Origin: Streptantibioticus rubrisoli
GTDB taxonomy: Bacteria > Actinomycetota > Actinomycetes > Streptomycetales > Streptomycetaceae
Direction of reading: 5' to 3'
Length of the DNA: 39,449 nt
Assembly (NCBI RefSeq): GCF_024436055.1
Contig: NZ_JANFNH010000061.1
Span: 1 to 39,449 of the forward strand
Part shown: one piece after another, positions 11,501-20,300 of the stretch
Layout of the letters: each line of letters opens with the position of its first letter
How positions within the stretch are numbered: position 1 is the first letter of the stretch
Notes under the pieces: generated by a model
Told to the model about the DNA's origin: nothing
Database searches by the model: none
Seen by the model: only the letters and a program-made list of their open reading frames with translations
Position numbers and translations under genes: made by a program

Positions 11501-14500
11501 GCCGACCGCCACGCCCTCGCCGAACTCCTCACCACCATCCCGACCGAGCACCCACTGACCGCCGTACTGCACACCGCAGGCGTCCTGGACGACGGCGTCC
11601 TCGACGCGCTCACCCCCGAGCGCTTCGCCACCGTGCTGCGCGCCAAGGCAGTCTCCGCCCACAACCTGCACGAACTCACCCGCGACCACGACCTCTCCGC
11701 CTTCGTGCTCTTCTCGTCGATCAGCGGCACGCTCGGCAGCACCGGCCAGGCCAACTACGCCGCTGCTAACGCCTACTTGGACGCGCTGGCCGAACAGCGC
11801 CGCGCCGACGGGCTGCCCGCGACCTCCATCGCCTGGGGCGCCTGGGCAGCGGGCATGGCGGCGGACGGCGAGATCGAACAGCGGATGCGGCGCGGCGGTG
11901 TGCCGCCGATGGCACCGGAGTTGGCGATCCGCGCACTGCGCCAGGCCGTCGAACTGGGCGAGCCGACGCTGACCGTCTCGGACTTCGACTGGGAGCGACT
12001 GGCCCCCGGTCTTGGCGCCGTCCGTCCGAGCCCGCTGATCGGCGAACTTCCGGAAGCCCAGCGTGCGTTGGCCAGCAAGGAAGCCACAACGCCCGCGAAT
12101 GCCGGGTCGTCGGTGGCGGAACGGCTAGCTGGGCTGTCCGGTACGGAACAGGACCGCATGCTGCTGGACCTGGTGCGTACCCATGTCTCCGCGGTGCTCG
12201 GGCACAGCGGCTCCGCGTCGATCGAGGCGGACCGGGCGTTCAAGGAGTTGGGCTTCGACTCGCTCACCGCCGTGGAACTGCGCAACCGCCTTGGCGCCGC
12301 CACGGGTGTGGACCTCCCGGCGACGCTGGTCTTCGACTACCCGACCGCCTCCGCGCTCGCGGGCTTCCTGCGGTCAGAACTGGTGGGCGCGCAGACCGCC
12401 GTCGCAGGTCCGGTCTCGCAGGCAGTGGATGACGATCCGATCGCGATCGTGGCGATGAGCTGCCGTTTCCCCGGGGGTGTGCGCAGCCCAGAAGAACTGT
12501 GGCAGCTGCTGGTCTCCGGCGGCGACGCGATCGGGGACTTCCCGACCGACCGTGGCTGGGACCTCGCACGGCTCTACGACTCCGACCCGGAGAAGCAGGG
12601 CACGTTCTATGCGCGCGGCGGCGGATTCCTCTACGACGTGGCCGACTTCGACCCGGCCTTCTTCGGTATCTCGCCGCGTGAGGCGTTGGCGATGGACCCG
12701 CAGCAGCGGCTGCTGCTGGAAACCTCGTGGGAGGTCTTCGAGCGGGCCGGGATCGATCCGGTGGCGTTGCGCGGTAGTCAGGCCGGTGTCTTCGTCGGCT
12801 CGAACGGCCAGGACTACGACTCGTTCCTGCAGGCCGTACCGGATGGCATCGAGGGATATCTCGGCACCGGCAACGCGGCCAGCGTCGTCTCCGGTCGCCT
12901 CGCGTATGTCTTCGGCCTGGAAGGCCCGGCGGTCACGGTCGACACCGCTTGCTCGTCCTCGCTGGTGGCGCTGCACTGGGCGATCCAGGCGCTGCGCAAC
13001 GGTGAGTGTGAGCTGGCGTTGGCCGGTGGTGTGACGGTGATGTCCTCACCGGGTGCCTTCATCGAGTTCAGCCGCCAGCGTGGTTTGGCGGAGGACGGGC
13101 GAGTCAAGGCGTTCGCCGCGGGTGCGGATGGCACGGGGTGGGGCGAAGGCGTCGGCATGCTGCTGGTGGAGCGGCTGTCGGACGCCCGGCGCAATGGTCA
13201 CCCGGTGTTGGCGGTGGTGCGGGGTAGTGCGATCAACCAGGATGGTGCGAGTAACGGCCTTACGGCGCCTAATGGTCCGTCGCAGCAGCGGGTGATTCGG
13301 CAGGCGTTGGCGTCCGCAGGTCTTTCGGCTGTGGATGTGGACGCGGTGGAGGCGCACGGTACGGGTACCACGTTGGGTGACCCGATCGAGGCGCAGGCGT
13401 TGCTGGCCACGTACGGGCAGGACCGGCCTGAGGGTCGGCCGCTGTACCTGGGTTCGATCAAGTCGAACATCGGTCATACGCAGGCGGCGGCTGGTGTGGC
13501 CGGGGTCATCAAGATGGTGCTGGCGATGCGGCACGGTCTGCTGCCGCAGACGCTGCACGTGGATGAGCCGACGCCGCACGTGGACTGGGCGGCCGGTGAG
13601 ATCGCGCTACTGACCGAGGCCGTGCCGTGGCCGGAGACGCAGGGACCGCGTAGGGCAGCCGTCTCCTCCTTCGGCTTCAGCGGCACCAACGCGCACACCG
13701 TCCTGGAACAGGCCCCCGCGGACGACACGGCCCAAGAGCAGCCCACGGCACCGCCCGCCGTGCAGTCCTGGACCCTGTCCGCCAAGGGCGCCGACGCACT
13801 ACGCGCCCAGGCCGAGCGGCTGCGGGCACACCTGGTTGCCAACCCGGGTGTGGCCGCCACCGACATCGGGTACTCGCTGGCCACAGCACGTACCGCCCTG
13901 GAACAGCGGGCGGTCGTGGTGGGCCGGGACCGTACCGAACTCCTCAGCGGCCTGGAAGCGTTGACACGGAGCGAGTCCGCCCCAGCACTGATCCAGGGCG
14001 TGGCCAACGACGGACGCACCGCGTTCCTGTTCACGGGGCAGGGCAGTCAGCGGCTCGGTATGGGTCGGGAGTTGTATGCGGCGTATCCGGTGTTCGCGGA
14101 TGCGTTGGACGCGGTGGTCGCCGAGTTGGCCGCGCGCCTTGAACGGCCGTTGTACGACGTGCTGTTCGGTGACGACAGTGCCTTGCTGAACCAGACGGCC
14201 TACACGCAGCCTGCGTTGTTCGCCATCGAAGTGGCGCTGTTCCGGCTGCTGGAGTCGTGGGGCCTGAAGCCTGACTTCTTGGCCGGGCACTCGATTGGTG
14301 AGTTGGTGGCGGCACACGTTTCTGGAGTGTTGTCGCTGGCGGACGCATGCGCGTTGGTTGCGGCTCGTGGTCGTCTGATGCAGGAGCTTCCCGGTGGCGG
14401 CGCGATGGTGGCCGTGCAGGCGACGGAGGACGAGGTGGCTGCCGTGTTGACCGATCGGGTTGACATCGCGGCGGTCAACGGTCCTACGTCGGTGGTGATC

Positions 14501-17212
14501 GCGGGTGATGAGCCGACGGTGTTGGAGATCGCCGCGGGTTTTGAGGAGCGGGGGCGTAAGACCAAGCGCCTGACTGTCAGCCATGCCTTCCACTCGGCTC
14601 ACATGGACGGCATGCTGGCCGACTTCCGCAAGGTGGCCGAGGGCCTGTCCTACCAGGCCCCGCGCATCCCGATCGTGTCCAACCTGACTGGCACGTTGGT
14701 GACCGCCGAGGAGATGTGCCTGCCTGATTTCTGGGTCCGGCACGTGCGCGAGGCCGTGCGGTTCCTTGACGGCATCCGCGCGCTGGAGGCCGAAGGCGTG
14801 ACGACGTATGTCGAGCTCGGCCCGGACGGCGTGCTGTCCGCCATGGCGCAAGAGTGCGTTACGGAAGACGGTGCCGTGTTCGTCCCCGTACTGCGCGCTG
14901 GACGCCCGGAACCCGAGGCCGTGACCACCGCCGTGGCCACCCTGCACGTCAACGGTGTGAGCCCGGACTGGCAGGCGTACTACGCCGGAACCGGCGCCCG
15001 GCGCGTCGACCTGCCCACCTACGCCTTCCAGCACCAGCGCTACTGGCTGGACGACATCCGGCCGACGGAGCACGTCACGTCGGACGACACCGAGGATGCT
15101 CGCTTCTGGGAGGCCGTCGAGAACTCCGATCTCGCCACCCTCACCAGCGAGTTGGCGATCGATTCGGATCAGCCGTTGAGCACGGTGCTCCCCGCGCTGT
15201 CCGCGTGGCGTCGGCAGCGGCGCGAACAGTCGACCGTTGACGGCTGGCGTTACCGCGTGGCGTGGAAGCGGCTGTCCGATCCCACGGTCACCCAGCTCTC
15301 CGGAGTGTGGCTGGCGGTCGTACCCGCCGAGCACACCGACGACGCGCTGGTGCGCGACACGCTGGCCGCGTTGGCCGAACGCGGCGCGGACGTACGGCAG
15401 ATCACCTTGACCGCCGCCGACGTGGCCGCCGACACGCTTCCGCAACGGCTGGGTGAGGCGCTCGCCGGACAGTCGGCGAACGGCGTGCTGTCCCTGCTGG
15501 CGCTGGACGAGCGGCCGCATCCGGAGTACGCGCAGGTGCCCACCGGGCTGCTGCTCACCACCGGTTTGGTGCGGGGGTTGGGCGAGGCGGGCGTCAACGC
15601 GCCGTTGTGGTGCGTGACGACGGGCGCGGTCGCGACGGCGGCCTCGGATCGGCTGCGCAACGCCGCGCAGGCGCAGGTGTGGGGACTCGGCCGGGTGGTG
15701 GCGTTGGAGCATCCCGAGCGCTGGGGTGGTCTGGTCGACCTGCCGGAGGCCCTCGACGGACGGGACGCCGCACGGTTCGCCGCCGTACTGGGTGGACTTG
15801 GCGACGAGGACCAACTGGCGGTGCGTACCCCGGGCGTGCTCGCCCGGCGTGTCGTGCACGCCGAGCGGGCCGGGACGGACACCACCAGCGGGTGGCGGCC
15901 GCGCGGCACGGTGTTGGTGACCGGGGGCACCGGCGCGCTGGGCGCACATGTGGCCCGCTGGCTGGCCGGAAACGGCGCCGAGCACCTGGTGCTCACCAGC
16001 CGTCGCGGTACGCGGGCGCCGGGCGCCGAAGCGCTGGCGGCCGAGCTGACCGCGTTGGGCGTCGAAGTCACGATCGCCGCGTGCGATGTCACCGACCGGG
16101 ACGCGCTCGCCGGGCTGCTCGACCGGGTGCCGCCCGTCACGGCCGTGGTACACGCCGCCGGTGCCGGGCAGTTCGCGCCGCTCACGCAGACCGGCCCGGC
16201 CGAGGTCGCCGAGGTGGTGGCGGCCAAGGTCGCGGGTGCGGCGCACCTCGACGCGTTGTTCCCGGACGACTCGCTGGACGCGTTCGTGCTGTTCTCGTCC
16301 ATCGCCGGAGTCTGGGGCAGCGGCGGCCAGGCCGCCTACGCGGCGGGCAACGCCTACCTCGACGCGCTCGCCGAGCAGCGCCGGGCGCGTGGGCTCAAGG
16401 CGACCTCCATTGCCTGGGGTCCGTGGGCGGACGGTGGGCTGGTGGCCGACGAGGAGGCGGCGGAGCAACTGCGCCGCCGTGGCCTGCCCGTGATGGCCCC
16501 CGAGTTGTCGATCACTGCGCTGCAGCGGGCACTTGACCGCGACGAGACGACGCTGACCGTCGCCGATGTCGACTGGTCCCGGTTCGCCCCGGCGTTCACG
16601 GCCGCCCGGCCGCGTCCGCTGATCGCCGACCTGCCCGAGGTCCGCGACGCGTTGACGGCCGGCACCGACTCCGTACCGCAGCGGACCGAGTCGCTGTCCG
16701 ACCGGCTGTCCGGGCTCTCCGGTGCCGAAGCGGAACGTCTGCTGCTGGACCTGGTACGGACGGAAGCCTCCGCCGTGCTCGGCCACAGCGGCACCGCGGA
16801 GGTCGAAGCGGGCCGGGCGTTCAAGGAGTTGGGATTCGACTCGCTCACCGCCGTCGAACTGCGCAACCGGCTGAACGCGGCGACCGGACTGCGACTGCCC
16901 GCCAGCCTGGTTTTCGACTACCCGACGCCCAACGCCCTCGCCGAGCACCTGCGGGCCGAGATCGTCGGCGACGAGACACCGCAGACGCTTCCCGCGCTCG
17001 CCGAGATCGACAAGCTGGAATTCGTCCTGTCCTCCGTCTCGACCGACGACCCCGCGGCACGCGCCAGCGTCACCGCGCGCCTGGAGAAGCTGCTCCGGAC
17101 CTGGCACGAGGTGGAGAGCGCGGCCGCGGGCGACGGCGACGACAGCGAACTGGAATCGGCCTCCGCCGAAGACATCTTCGACATCATCAACAACGAATTC
17201 GGACGTTCCTGA
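2..17212 (+). CDS. PKS-1, modular type I polyketide synthase, 5' partial (modules M1-M4)
   Basis: This is a multidomain polyketide synthase that extends an ACP-bound chain with malonyl units in the cytoplasm. The reading frame is open from base 2, so the start lies upstream of the window. The ATG or GTG codons near base 50 are internal to an AT domain. The visible part is 5736 codons and ends with TGA at 17210-17212. Domain order is AT (C-terminal part)-KR-ACP, KS-AT-DH-KR-ACP, KS-AT-KR-ACP, KS-AT-KR-ACP, docking domain. All KS active sites ([21 protein letters not shown]), complete AT GHSIGE sites and ACP LGFDSL sites are intact. No ER, methyltransferase or thioesterase is seen. Only 1 nt separates it from PKS-2, so the two are surely co-transcribed. 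The family assignment is certain; the product is unknown. Confidence 0.98.
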   Translation, partial: VAIQASEEEVTPLLVEGVSIAAINGPTSVVIAGDESAVMEIAAGFESQGRKAKRLTVSHAFHSPHMDGMLDAFHEVAASLTYQAPRIPIVSTLTGALVAPEEIRTPDYWTRHVRQAVRFLDGIRALEAEGVTTYIELGPDGVLSAMAQDCVTQSGAATFTAALRRDRSEPETVTAALARAHVNGVPVDWKPYFTGTGARRVDLPTYAFQRQRYWLESPTSPAQGTPAIADSVDARFWEAIERDDWSSLAAELAVDADQPMSAVAPALSAWRRQQRERSAVDGWRYRVTWKPLTERPTQALTGTWLLVVPASKADDELVTTITQTLSTKGVDVQHITIDAANTTRFELATHLTEAETETAEANGVLSLLALDEPNGLTASATLVQALDDAGVSGALWCVTSGAVSTLASDRLRDVNQAAVWGFGRGVALEYPERWGGLVDLPEVLDARAAGRLVDVLAGLGGEDQVAVRASGVFGRRLVRAGVGAVCSTATWQPQGTVLVTGGTGALGAEVARWLVANGAEHVLLTSRRGMDAPGAAELHAELTATGARVTIAACDAADRHALAELLTTIPTEHPLTAVLHTAGVLDDGVLDALTPERFATVLRAKAVSAHNLHELTRDHDLSAFVLFSSMSGTVGGAGQTNYAAANAYLDALAEQRRADGLPATSIAWGPWADGGMAADGVLQRRLRREGMPPMAPALAIRALTQAIEHGDATVTVADIDWDLFVPAITAARRSNLFAELRNTGSLPESAAAAVSLRSSATESTSLVERLAGLTEAERDKELLDLVRTQVAAVLGHDGANDVEAGRAFRELGFDSLTAVELRNRLGAATDLRLPATLIYDYPTASALAAYLRGELLGADTAASGALSGAVATTADDDPIVIVSMSCRFPGGVRSPEELWRLLVSGEDAISEFPTDRGWDVESLYDSDPGQAGKTYTREGGFLGDAAQFDASFFGISPREALAMDPQQRLLLETSWEAFERAGIDPDTLRGSQAGVFIGTNGQDYLSLLMKAPEGLEGHLGTGNAASVVSGRIAYVFGLEGPAVTVDTACSSSLVALHWAAQAIRNGECSLALVGGVTVMTTPENFVDFSRQRGLAADGRIKAFAAGADGTGWGEGVGMLLVERLSDARRNGHPVLAVVRGSAINQDGASNGLTAPNGPSQQRVIRQALASAGLSAVDVDAVEAHGTGTTLGDPIEAQALLATYGQDRVGERPLWLGSIKSNIGHTQAAAGVAGVIKMVLAMRHGVLPRTLHVDEPTPHVDWSTGAVSLLTESVPWPETGQPRRAGVSSFGISGTNAHTIIEQAPEPDDDITADDGVEFPVLPYVLSAKSEAGLREQAERLHLHISAQPELASVDIAYSLAAGRAGLDRRAAVVAGDRDGLLGGLEALAEGRSASGVVEGSLVGGKLAFLFTGQGSQRLGMGRELYAAYPVFADALDAVCAVLDGHLERPLYDVVFGSDAGLLDQTVYTQPALFAVEVALFRLVESWGLRPDFLAGHSIGELAAAHVAGVLSLDDACALVAARGRLMQELPCSGGAMVAVQASEDEVVPLLVGGVSIAAINGPSSVVIAGDESAVLEIASGFEARGRKTKRLTVSHAFHSPRMDGMLEAFREVAAGLSYEAPRIPIVSNLTGAVVCAEEICAPEFWVRHVREAVRFLDGMRVLEAEGVATFVELGPDGVLSAMAQECVTVEDAVFVPVLRRDRSEAESLTAALAHSFVRGIAVDWASFFAGTTARRVDLPTYAFQRQRFWPDVAAVTSGDPESIGLGVAGHPLLGAAVGLAGSGGFLFTGVLSAGSRGWVADHVVLGSVLLPGTAFVELAVHAGAAVGVERLEELTLEAPLVLPSGVGVRLQLVVEAADASGRRGFAVHSRRRDAVAGEPWVRHATGVLAPGVVPVGGDLAVWPPQGAVPVAVDGLYGELAEAGLAYGPVFRGLRAVWRRDGDLFAEVALPQEAREEAGEYGLHPALLDAALHSLGLAQDSAQSTSEALLPFAWSGVSLYAVGASTLRVRLSELRPGAVSLLVADGSGQLVASVDSVALRAASAEQVRAAAGAGHHESLFQLEWTPVPAPAARETTRDQWAVVGGLEEWADLAKAVASGASPVPDNVLIDCGSQTSEASADAVRGATHRVLGLLQAWLADERFADSRLVLVTRGAVEAVPGEGVRDLAFAAARGLFRSAQSENPGRLVLLDIDENAVPQDALNLLSLDEPELAVRGGVVRAPRLVRVPVSGDADAPGVFDGEGTVLVTGATGTLGGLVARHLVVEHGVRHLLLTSRRGLDADGAAELLAELRELGARAELVACDVADREALAGLLGSVPVERPLVGVVHAAGVLDDGVVSSLTPERVDGVLRPKVDAALHLHELTRDAGLRAFVLFSGAAAAFGAAGQGSYAAANAFLEALAQRRRAEGLPATALAWGLWAQASGMTGSLDEVDLRRITRGGVAPLSSDEGLALFDAAGAVDQAVLLPMRLDLAALRAEAAATGVVPALLRGLVRTPIRRAVAADGAADGNSLAQRLVSMDQDERDRTLVELVCVRVAAVLGYAGPEAVEAGRAFKELGFDSLTAVELRNDLKTVTGLRLPATLVFDYPTPADLARFLRDELVGADEPQAVVATRRDVSASVEDDLIAIVGMSCRFPGGVQSPEDLWQLVLSGGDGVSGFPVDRGWDLERLYHPDPDHAGTSYTREGGFLHGAGEFDPGFFGISPREALAMDPQQRLLLETSWEAFERAGIDPVSMRGSRTGVFAGVMYHDYLAGLAEFPEGVEGYIGTGNAGSIASGRVAYTLGLEGPAVTVDTACSSSLVALHWAIQALRQGECSMALAGGVAVMATPETFIDFSRQRGLSVDGRCKSFAEAADGTGWGEGVGMLLVERLSDARRNGHPVLAVVRGSAINQDGASNGLTAPNGPSQQRVIRQALASAGLSASEVDAVEAHGTGTTLGDPIEAQALIATYGQDRPEGQPLYLGSIKSNIGHTQAAAGVAGVIKMVMAMRHGVLPQTLHVDEPSRKIEWSQGAVSLLTQSRPWPQANRPRRAGVSSFGISGTNAHTIIEQAPETDIPATQAVTPPVVPVVLSAKGGEALREQARRLRVHVLADGGAGLVDVGFSLAVGRAVFEDRAVVVAHGREELLAGLEAVAQGRETAGVVQGSPVGGKVAFLFTGQGSQRIGMGRELYEAYPVFAEALDAVCERFEMPLRDVIFGVDGGLLDQTAYTQPALFAVEVALFRLVESWGLRPDFLAGHSIGELAAAHVAGVLSLDDACALVAARGRLMQELPGGGAMVAIQASEEEVTPLLVEGVSIAAINGPTSVVIAGDESAVMEIASGFEAQGRKAKRLTVSHAFHSPHMDGMLDAFHEVAAGLSFDDPRIPIVSTLTGALVAPEEIRTPDYWTRHVRQAVRFLDGIRALEAEGVTTYIELGPDGVLSAMAQDCVTQSGAATFTAALRRDRSEPETVTAALAQAHVNGVSVHWKSYFTGTGARRVDLPTYAFQRQRYWLESPTSPAQATPAIADSVDARFWEAIEREDLASLAATLDVDTAEDSALEAVLPALSAWRRQQRERSAVDGWRYRVTWKPLTERPTQALTGTWLLVVPTSKADDELVTTITQALSTKGVDVQHITIDAANTTRSELATHVTEAETETAEANGVLSLLALDEPTAVVATALLTQALGDAGVDAPLWCVTRGAVCVGRSDRLASADQAAVWGLGRVAAMELPGRWGGLVDLPETLDERTAGRLASVLAGIGDEDQVAVRPAGTFGRRLVRASQDGAEGNPWTPTGTVLVTGGTGALGAEVARWLVANGAEHVLLTSRRGMDAPGAAELHAELTATGARVTIAACDAADRHALAELLTTIPTEHPLTAVLHTAGVLDDGVLDALTPERFATVLRAKAVSAHNLHELTRDHDLSAFVLFSSISGTLGSTGQANYAAANAYLDALAEQRRADGLPATSIAWGAWAAGMAADGEIEQRMRRGGVPPMAPELAIRALRQAVELGEPTLTVSDFDWERLAPGLGAVRPSPLIGELPEAQRALASKEATTPANAGSSVAERLAGLSGTEQDRMLLDLVRTHVSAVLGHSGSASIEADRAFKELGFDSLTAVELRNRLGAATGVDLPATLVFDYPTASALAGFLRSELVGAQTAVAGPVSQAVDDDPIAIVAMSCRFPGGVRSPEELWQLLVSGGDAIGDFPTDRGWDLARLYDSDPEKQGTFYARGGGFLYDVADFDPAFFGISPREALAMDPQQRLLLETSWEVFERAGIDPVALRGSQAGVFVGSNGQDYDSFLQAVPDGIEGYLGTGNAASVVSGRLAYVFGLEGPAVTVDTACSSSLVALHWAIQALRNGECELALAGGVTVMSSPGAFIEFSRQRGLAEDGRVKAFAAGADGTGWGEGVGMLLVERLSDARRNGHPVLAVVRGSAINQDGASNGLTAPNGPSQQRVIRQALASAGLSAVDVDAVEAHGTGTTLGDPIEAQALLATYGQDRPEGRPLYLGSIKSNIGHTQAAAGVAGVIKMVLAMRHGLLPQTLHVDEPTPHVDWAAGEIALLTEAVPWPETQGPRRAAVSSFGFSGTNAHTVLEQAPADDTAQEQPTAPPAVQSWTLSAKGADALRAQAERLRAHLVANPGVAATDIGYSLATARTALEQRAVVVGRDRTELLSGLEALTRSESAPALIQGVANDGRTAFLFTGQGSQRLGMGRELYAAYPVFADALDAVVAELAARLERPLYDVLFGDDSALLNQTAYTQPALFAIEVALFRLLESWGLKPDFLAGHSIGELVAAHVSGVLSLADACALVAARGRLMQELPGGGAMVAVQATEDEVAAVLTDRVDIAAVNGPTSVVIAGDEPTVLEIAAGFEERGRKTKRLTVSHAFHSAHMDGMLADFRKVAEGLSYQAPRIPIVSNLTGTLVTAEEMCLPDFWVRHVREAVRFLDGIRALEAEGVTTYVELGPDGVLSAMAQECVTEDGAVFVPVLRAGRPEPEAVTTAVATLHVNGVSPDWQAYYAGTGARRVDLPTYAFQHQRYWLDDIRPTEHVTSDDTEDARFWEAVENSDLATLTSELAIDSDQPLSTVLPALSAWRRQRREQSTVDGWRYRVAWKRLSDPTVTQLSGVWLAVVPAEHTDDALVRDTLAALAERGADVRQITLTAADVAADTLPQRLGEALAGQSANGVLSLLALDERPHPEYAQVPTGLLLTTGLVRGLGEAGVNAPLWCVTTGAVATAASDRLRNAAQAQVWGLGRVVALEHPERWGGLVDLPEALDGRDAARFAAVLGGLGDEDQLAVRTPGVLARRVVHAERAGTDTTSGWRPRGTVLVTGGTGALGAHVARWLAGNGAEHLVLTSRRGTRAPGAEALAAELTALGVEVTIAACDVTDRDALAGLLDRVPPVTAVVHAAGAGQFAPLTQTGPAEVAEVVAAKVAGAAHLDALFPDDSLDAFVLFSSIAGVWGSGGQAAYAAGNAYLDALAEQRRARGLKATSIAWGPWADGGLVADEEAAEQLRRRGLPVMAPELSITALQRALDRDETTLTVADVDWSRFAPAFTAARPRPLIADLPEVRDALTAGTDSVPQRTESLSDRLSGLSGAEAERLLLDLVRTEASAVLGHSGTAEVEAGRAFKELGFDSLTAVELRNRLNAATGLRLPASLVFDYPTPNALAEHLRAEIVGDETPQTLPALAEIDKLEFVLSSVSTDDPAARASVTARLEKLLRTWHEVESAAAGDGDDSELESASAEDIFDIINNEFGRS
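1484..1887 (+). repeat. 404-nt identical KR tract, M1 copy (partner 11315-11718)
   Basis: Line-by-line comparison shows no mismatch over 404 nt with the M3 KR. It runs from the NADPH loop to the codon of the catalytic Ser. Flanking sequence on both sides is diverged, as expected of a conversion tract. Confidence 0.93.
2630..7805 (+). other. Module M2: KS-AT-DH-KR-ACP, malonyl; KR lacks the catalytic Ser
   Basis: KS is about 2630-3910 with active Cys at 3146-3148. AT is about 4211-5220 with GHSIGE Ser at 4490-4492 and HAFH at 4784-4795 (malonyl). DH is about 5309-6130; its HxxxGxxxxP motif has His at 5405-5407, YGP is present, and the second catalytic Asp is at 5903-5905 (LLDAALH), so the DH looks active. 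The KR structural half starts near 6173 and the catalytic half at 6725, with LDD (B-type) at 6998-7006 and Tyr at 7169-7171. The residue 13 before Tyr, normally Ser, is Gly (7130-7132). If the KR works, the product is a trans double bond; if not, a beta-ketone. ACP is about 7535-7805 with Ser at 7682-7684. Much of the module uses G/T-ending codons unlike its flanks. Confidence 0.92.
4131..4150 (+). other. Predicted G-quadruplex motif (M2 KS-AT linker)
   Basis: Four GGG runs at 4131, 4136, 4144 and 4148 with loops of 2, 5 and 1 on the coding strand. It matches the standard G3+N1-7 pattern. Function is unknown and it may be a by-product of G/T-rich codons. Confidence 0.5.
7954..7975 (+). other. 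Predicted G-quadruplex motif (M3 KS start)
   Basis: G runs at 7954-7956, 7958-7961, 7964-7967 and 7973-7975 with loops of 1, 2 and 5 on the coding strand. It lies within KS codons for SGGDGVSG. Confidence 0.5.
9829..10557 (+). repeat. AT repeat, M3 copy (partner 1-729)
   Basis: Second copy of the AT C-terminal half and post-AT linker shared with M1; identity stops at the start of the dimerization-element-like segment. Confidence 0.9.
11315..11718 (+). repeat. 404-nt identical KR tract, M3 copy (partner 1484-1887)
   Basis: Second copy of the identical KR tract. Confidence 0.93.
13319..13641 (+). repeat. KS tract, M4 copy (partner 37557-37879)
   Basis: 323 nt with three mismatches seen by eye (13429, 13444, 13510) against the M9 KS. 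One of them changes Ile to Met in M9. Confidence 0.9.
14462..14959 (+). repeat. AT tract, M4 copy (partner 24438-24935)
   Basis: About 0.5 kb at constant offset 9976 with only scattered single-base differences from the M6 AT in the next gene. It covers HAFH and the specificity region. Confidence 0.88.
16985..17209 (+). other. C-terminal docking domain of PKS-1
   Basis: About 75 residues follow the last ACP. A predicted helical part ([13 protein letters not shown], then [15 protein letters not shown]) is followed by an acidic linker and a final amphipathic helix ([16 protein letters not shown]). This fits the class 1 C-terminal docking domains that bind a coiled coil at the N-terminus of the next synthase. 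The partner should be the PKS-2 N-terminus, encoded immediately downstream. It differs in sequence type from the C-terminus of PKS-2. Confidence 0.85.
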
Positions 17213-17216
17213 CGTG
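17201..17216 (+). promoter_or_regulatory. PKS-1/PKS-2 junction: weak RBS and GTG start, 1-nt gap
   Basis: The stop TGA (17210-17212) is followed by one C and then GTG (17214). The GTG is chosen because it directly opens the N-terminal docking helix ([12 protein letters not shown]). The only purine-rich candidate is GGA at 17201-17203, inside the PKS-1 C-terminus, which is weak. Translational coupling is the likely way PKS-2 is started. No promoter can fit here. Confidence 0.7.
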
Positions 17217-17320
17217 GCTACTGCAAATGAAGAGAAGCTCCTCGACAACCTCAAGTGGGTCACCACTGAGCTGCGCCGTGCCCGTCGCCGCCTCCAGGAG
17301 GTGGAGGCGGACGCACAGGA
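17214..17320 (+). other. N-terminal docking domain of PKS-2
   Basis: The first ~36 residues are a charged helix ([19 protein letters not shown]) leading directly into the KS start [10 protein letters not shown]. This is the usual class 1 N-terminal docking coiled coil that dimerises and accepts the C-terminal helix of the upstream synthase, here PKS-1. It is of the 'LKWVT/RRRLQE' type, unlike the PKS-3 N-terminus. Confidence 0.87.
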
Positions 17321-20300
17321 GCCGATCGCGATCGTCGGGATGAGCTGCCGGTACCCCGGTGGCATCGGCTCGCCGGAGGACCTGTGGCGGCTGGTCGCGG
17401 AGGGCGGGGACGCGATCTCCGGCTTCCCGACGGACCGCGGCTGGGACCTCGAGGGACTGGCCGACCCCGATCCGGAGAAGAAGGGCACCTTCTACAACAC
17501 CGGCGGTGGATTCCTCACCGGCGCGACCGAGTTCGACCCGGGCTTCTTCGGTATCAGCCCGCGCGAGGCGCTGGCGATGGACCCGCAGCAGCGGATTCTG
17601 CTGGAGACCTCCTGGGAGGCCTTCGAGCGCGCGGGTATCGACCCGGCCAGCCTGCGCGGCAGTCACACCGGTGTCTTCGTGGGCGCCAGCTCCATGGGCT
17701 ATGGAGCCGACCTGAAGGAGGCTCCGGAGGACCTGGAAGGGCTGTTGCTGACCGGCAGCGCCACCAGCGTGCTGTCCGGCCGGATCGCCTACAGCTTCGG
17801 CCTCGAAGGCCCGGCCGCCACCATCGACACCGCCTGCTCCTCGTCGCTGGTGGCCCTGCACTGGGCGGCGCAGGCACTTCGGCAGCGCGAGTGCTCACTG
17901 GCGCTGGTCGGTGGTGTGACGGTGATGCCGAGCCCCGATGTCTTCGTGGAGTTCAGCCGCCAGCGCGGCCTGTCGCCCGACGGCCGCTGCCGTTCGTTCG
18001 CGGCCGGTGCGGACGGCACGGGCTGGTCCGAGGGCGTCGGCGTGCTGTTGGCGGAGCGGCTGTCGGACGCCCGGAAGAACGGCCACCAGGTGCTGGCGGT
18101 CGTGCGTGGCAGCGCCGTCAACCAGGACGGCGCGAGCAACGGCCTTACGGCGCCCAACGGCCCGTCGCAGCAGCGAGTCATCCGCCAGGCGCTGGCCAAC
18201 GCCCAGTTGTCGGCCGCCGAAGTCGATGCCGTCGAGGCGCACGGCACGGGCACGACGCTCGGCGACCCGATCGAGGCGCAGGCTCTGATCGCCACCTACG
18301 GGCAGGACAGGTCCGCCGAACGGCCGTTGTGGCTGGGGTCGTTGAAGTCCAACCTCGGCCACGCACAGGCGGCGGCGGGCGTCGGCGGCGTCATCAAGAT
18401 GGTGATGGCCATCCGGCACGGTGTGCTGCCCAAGACCCTGCACATCGATGAGCCGACGCCCAACGTTGACTGGTCGACGGGCGCCGTCTGCCTGCTCACC
18501 GAGGCGCGGCCCTGGCCGCAGACCGGCCACCCGCGCCGGGCGGGCGTCTCCGCGTTCGGTGTGAGCGGCACCAACGCGCACACCATCATCGAGCAGGCAC
18601 CGGAAGCGGAAGCCACCGAGCCCGACCCTCGGTCACAGCGCCACCCGGTGCTGCCGCTGGCGCTGTCCGCCAGGACACCGGACGCGCTGCGCGCCCAGGC
18701 GGAACGGCTCACCAGCCACCTCAAGGCGACCGACCTCGAACCGCTCGACGCCGCCTACTCCTTGGCGCTGACCCGTTCCGCCCTGGAGCGGCGTGCGGTG
18801 GTCGTCGCGGCCAACCGCGATGAGCTGCTGCGCGGCCTGGATGCGTTGGCGGAGGGTGACAGCGCTGCGCAGGTGGCGCTGGGCACGGCCGCCGAGGGCA
18901 AGGCGGCGTTCCTGTTCACCGGGCAGGGCAGCCAGCGCCTGGGGACGGGACGGGAGCTGTACGCGACCTATCCCGTCTTCGCCGCGGCGCTGGATGAGAT
19001 ATGCGGGCACTTCGAAATGCCTTTGAAGGAGGCGTTGTTCGGTGCCGACGCTGGACTGCTGAACCAGACCGCCTACACCCAGCCCGCGCTGTTCGCCGTT
19101 GAGGTGGCGTTGTTCCGGCTCGTTGAGTCATGGGGGCTGAAGCCTGACTTCCTGGCCGGGCACTCGATCGGTGAGTTGGCGGCGGCGCATGTCGCCGGTG
19201 TGCTGTCGCTGGCGGACGCCTGCACGTTGGTGGCCGCTCGCGGTCGCCTGATGCAGAAACTGCCGGGCGGCGGTGCGATGGTGGCGGTGCAGGCGGCGGA
19301 GGACGAGGTGCTGCCGCTGCTGGTCGAGGGCGTGGGCATCGCCGCGATCAACGGGCCCACGTCGGTCGTCATCGCGGGTGACGAGCCCAAGGTCCTGCGG
19401 ATCGCTACGGGCTTCGAGGAGCAGGGTCGTAAGACCAAGCGCCTGACCGTCAGCCACGCCTTCCACTCCCCGCACATGGACGGCATGCTGGACGCCTTCC
19501 GCGAGGTTGCCGCCAGCCTCACCTACCACGCCCCCCGCATCCCCATCGTCTCCAACCTCACCGGCAAGCTGGTCACCGCCGAGGAGATCACCGCGCCGGA
19601 CTTCTGGGTCCGCCACGTCCGCCAGCCGGTCCGATTCCTCGACGGCACACGGACACTGGAGGCCGAGGGCGTAACGACATACGTTGAACTCGGCCCGGAC
19701 GGCGTCCTGACCGCCATGGCCCAGGAGTGCGTCGCACGGCCGGAAGACGCGGGATTCATCCCCGTCCTGCGCGGTGGCCGTCCCGAAGCGGAGACCCTGA
19801 CCACTGCACTCGCCGAGGCCCATGTGCGGGGCGTGTCCGTGGACTGGGCGGCGTACTTCGCCGGTACCGGGGCGCGCCGGGTCGAGCTGCCCACGTATGC
19901 CTTCCAGCACCAGCGCTACTGGCTGGAGCCCGGCGCGCGGCTGGGGGACGTCACGTCGGTTGGTCTGGAGGCGGCCGACCATCCGCTGCTGGGTGCGGCG
20001 GTGCCGCTCGCCGACTCCGACGGTGTGGTGTTCACCGGGCGGCTCTCCCGTACGACGCACCCGTGGCTGGCGCAGTACGCGGTGTCCGGCACACCGCTGC
20101 TGCCCGGTGCCGCCTTGGTGGAGTTGGCGGTACGCGCCGGAGACCACGTCGGCTGCGAGCGGCTGACGGAGTTCGCCCTGGACGCCCCGCTGGCCTTCGC
20201 CGAGGGCGCCGCGGTACGGCTCCAGGTCGTGGTGGGCGCCGCCGACGCCGATGGGCATCGCCCGATCACCGTGGCGTCGCGCCCCGAGGGCGACCTTGCC

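Larger units (their letters stand above)
7868..12382 (+). other. Module M3: KS-AT-KR-ACP, malonyl, B-type KR
   Basis: KS is about 7868-9155 with active Cys at 8387-8389. AT is about 9449-10440 with Ser at 9713-9715 and HAFH at 10004-10015 (malonyl). A dimerization-element-like segment lies at 10526-10682. The KR catalytic half starts at 11315 with LDD at 11585-11593, Ser at 11717-11719 and Tyr at 11756-11758, so it is B-type and complete. There is no DH; a beta-hydroxyl is predicted. ACP is about 12110-12382 with Ser at 12260-12262. The AT C-terminal half and the KR are near copies of those in M1, including a 404-nt identical stretch, which shows recent duplication or conversion between the two modules. 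Confidence 0.94.
12427..16966 (+). other. Module M4: KS-AT-KR-ACP, malonyl, A-type KR
   Basis: KS is about 12427-13715 with active Cys at 12950-12952. AT is about 14018-15010 with Ser at 14291-14293 and HAFH at 14582-14593 (malonyl). A dimerization-element-like segment lies at 15095-15248. The KR catalytic half starts at 15905. It has no LDD (VHAAGAGQF instead), a Trp at 16313-16315 eight residues before Tyr 16337-16339, and Ser at 16298-16300. This is the A-type signature; the position normally His in A2 KRs is Gln, so A1-like. The predicted hydroxyl has the opposite configuration to those of M1 and M3. ACP is about 16690-16966 with Ser at 16841-16843. The AT resembles that of M6 in PKS-2 almost base for base. 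Confidence 0.93.

Noticed and set aside
13799-17488. Minus-strand open frame of 1229 codons opposite the PKS-1 end
   Set aside because: It crosses the PKS-1/PKS-2 junction antisense, has no recognisable domain, and is a shadow of the coding strand.
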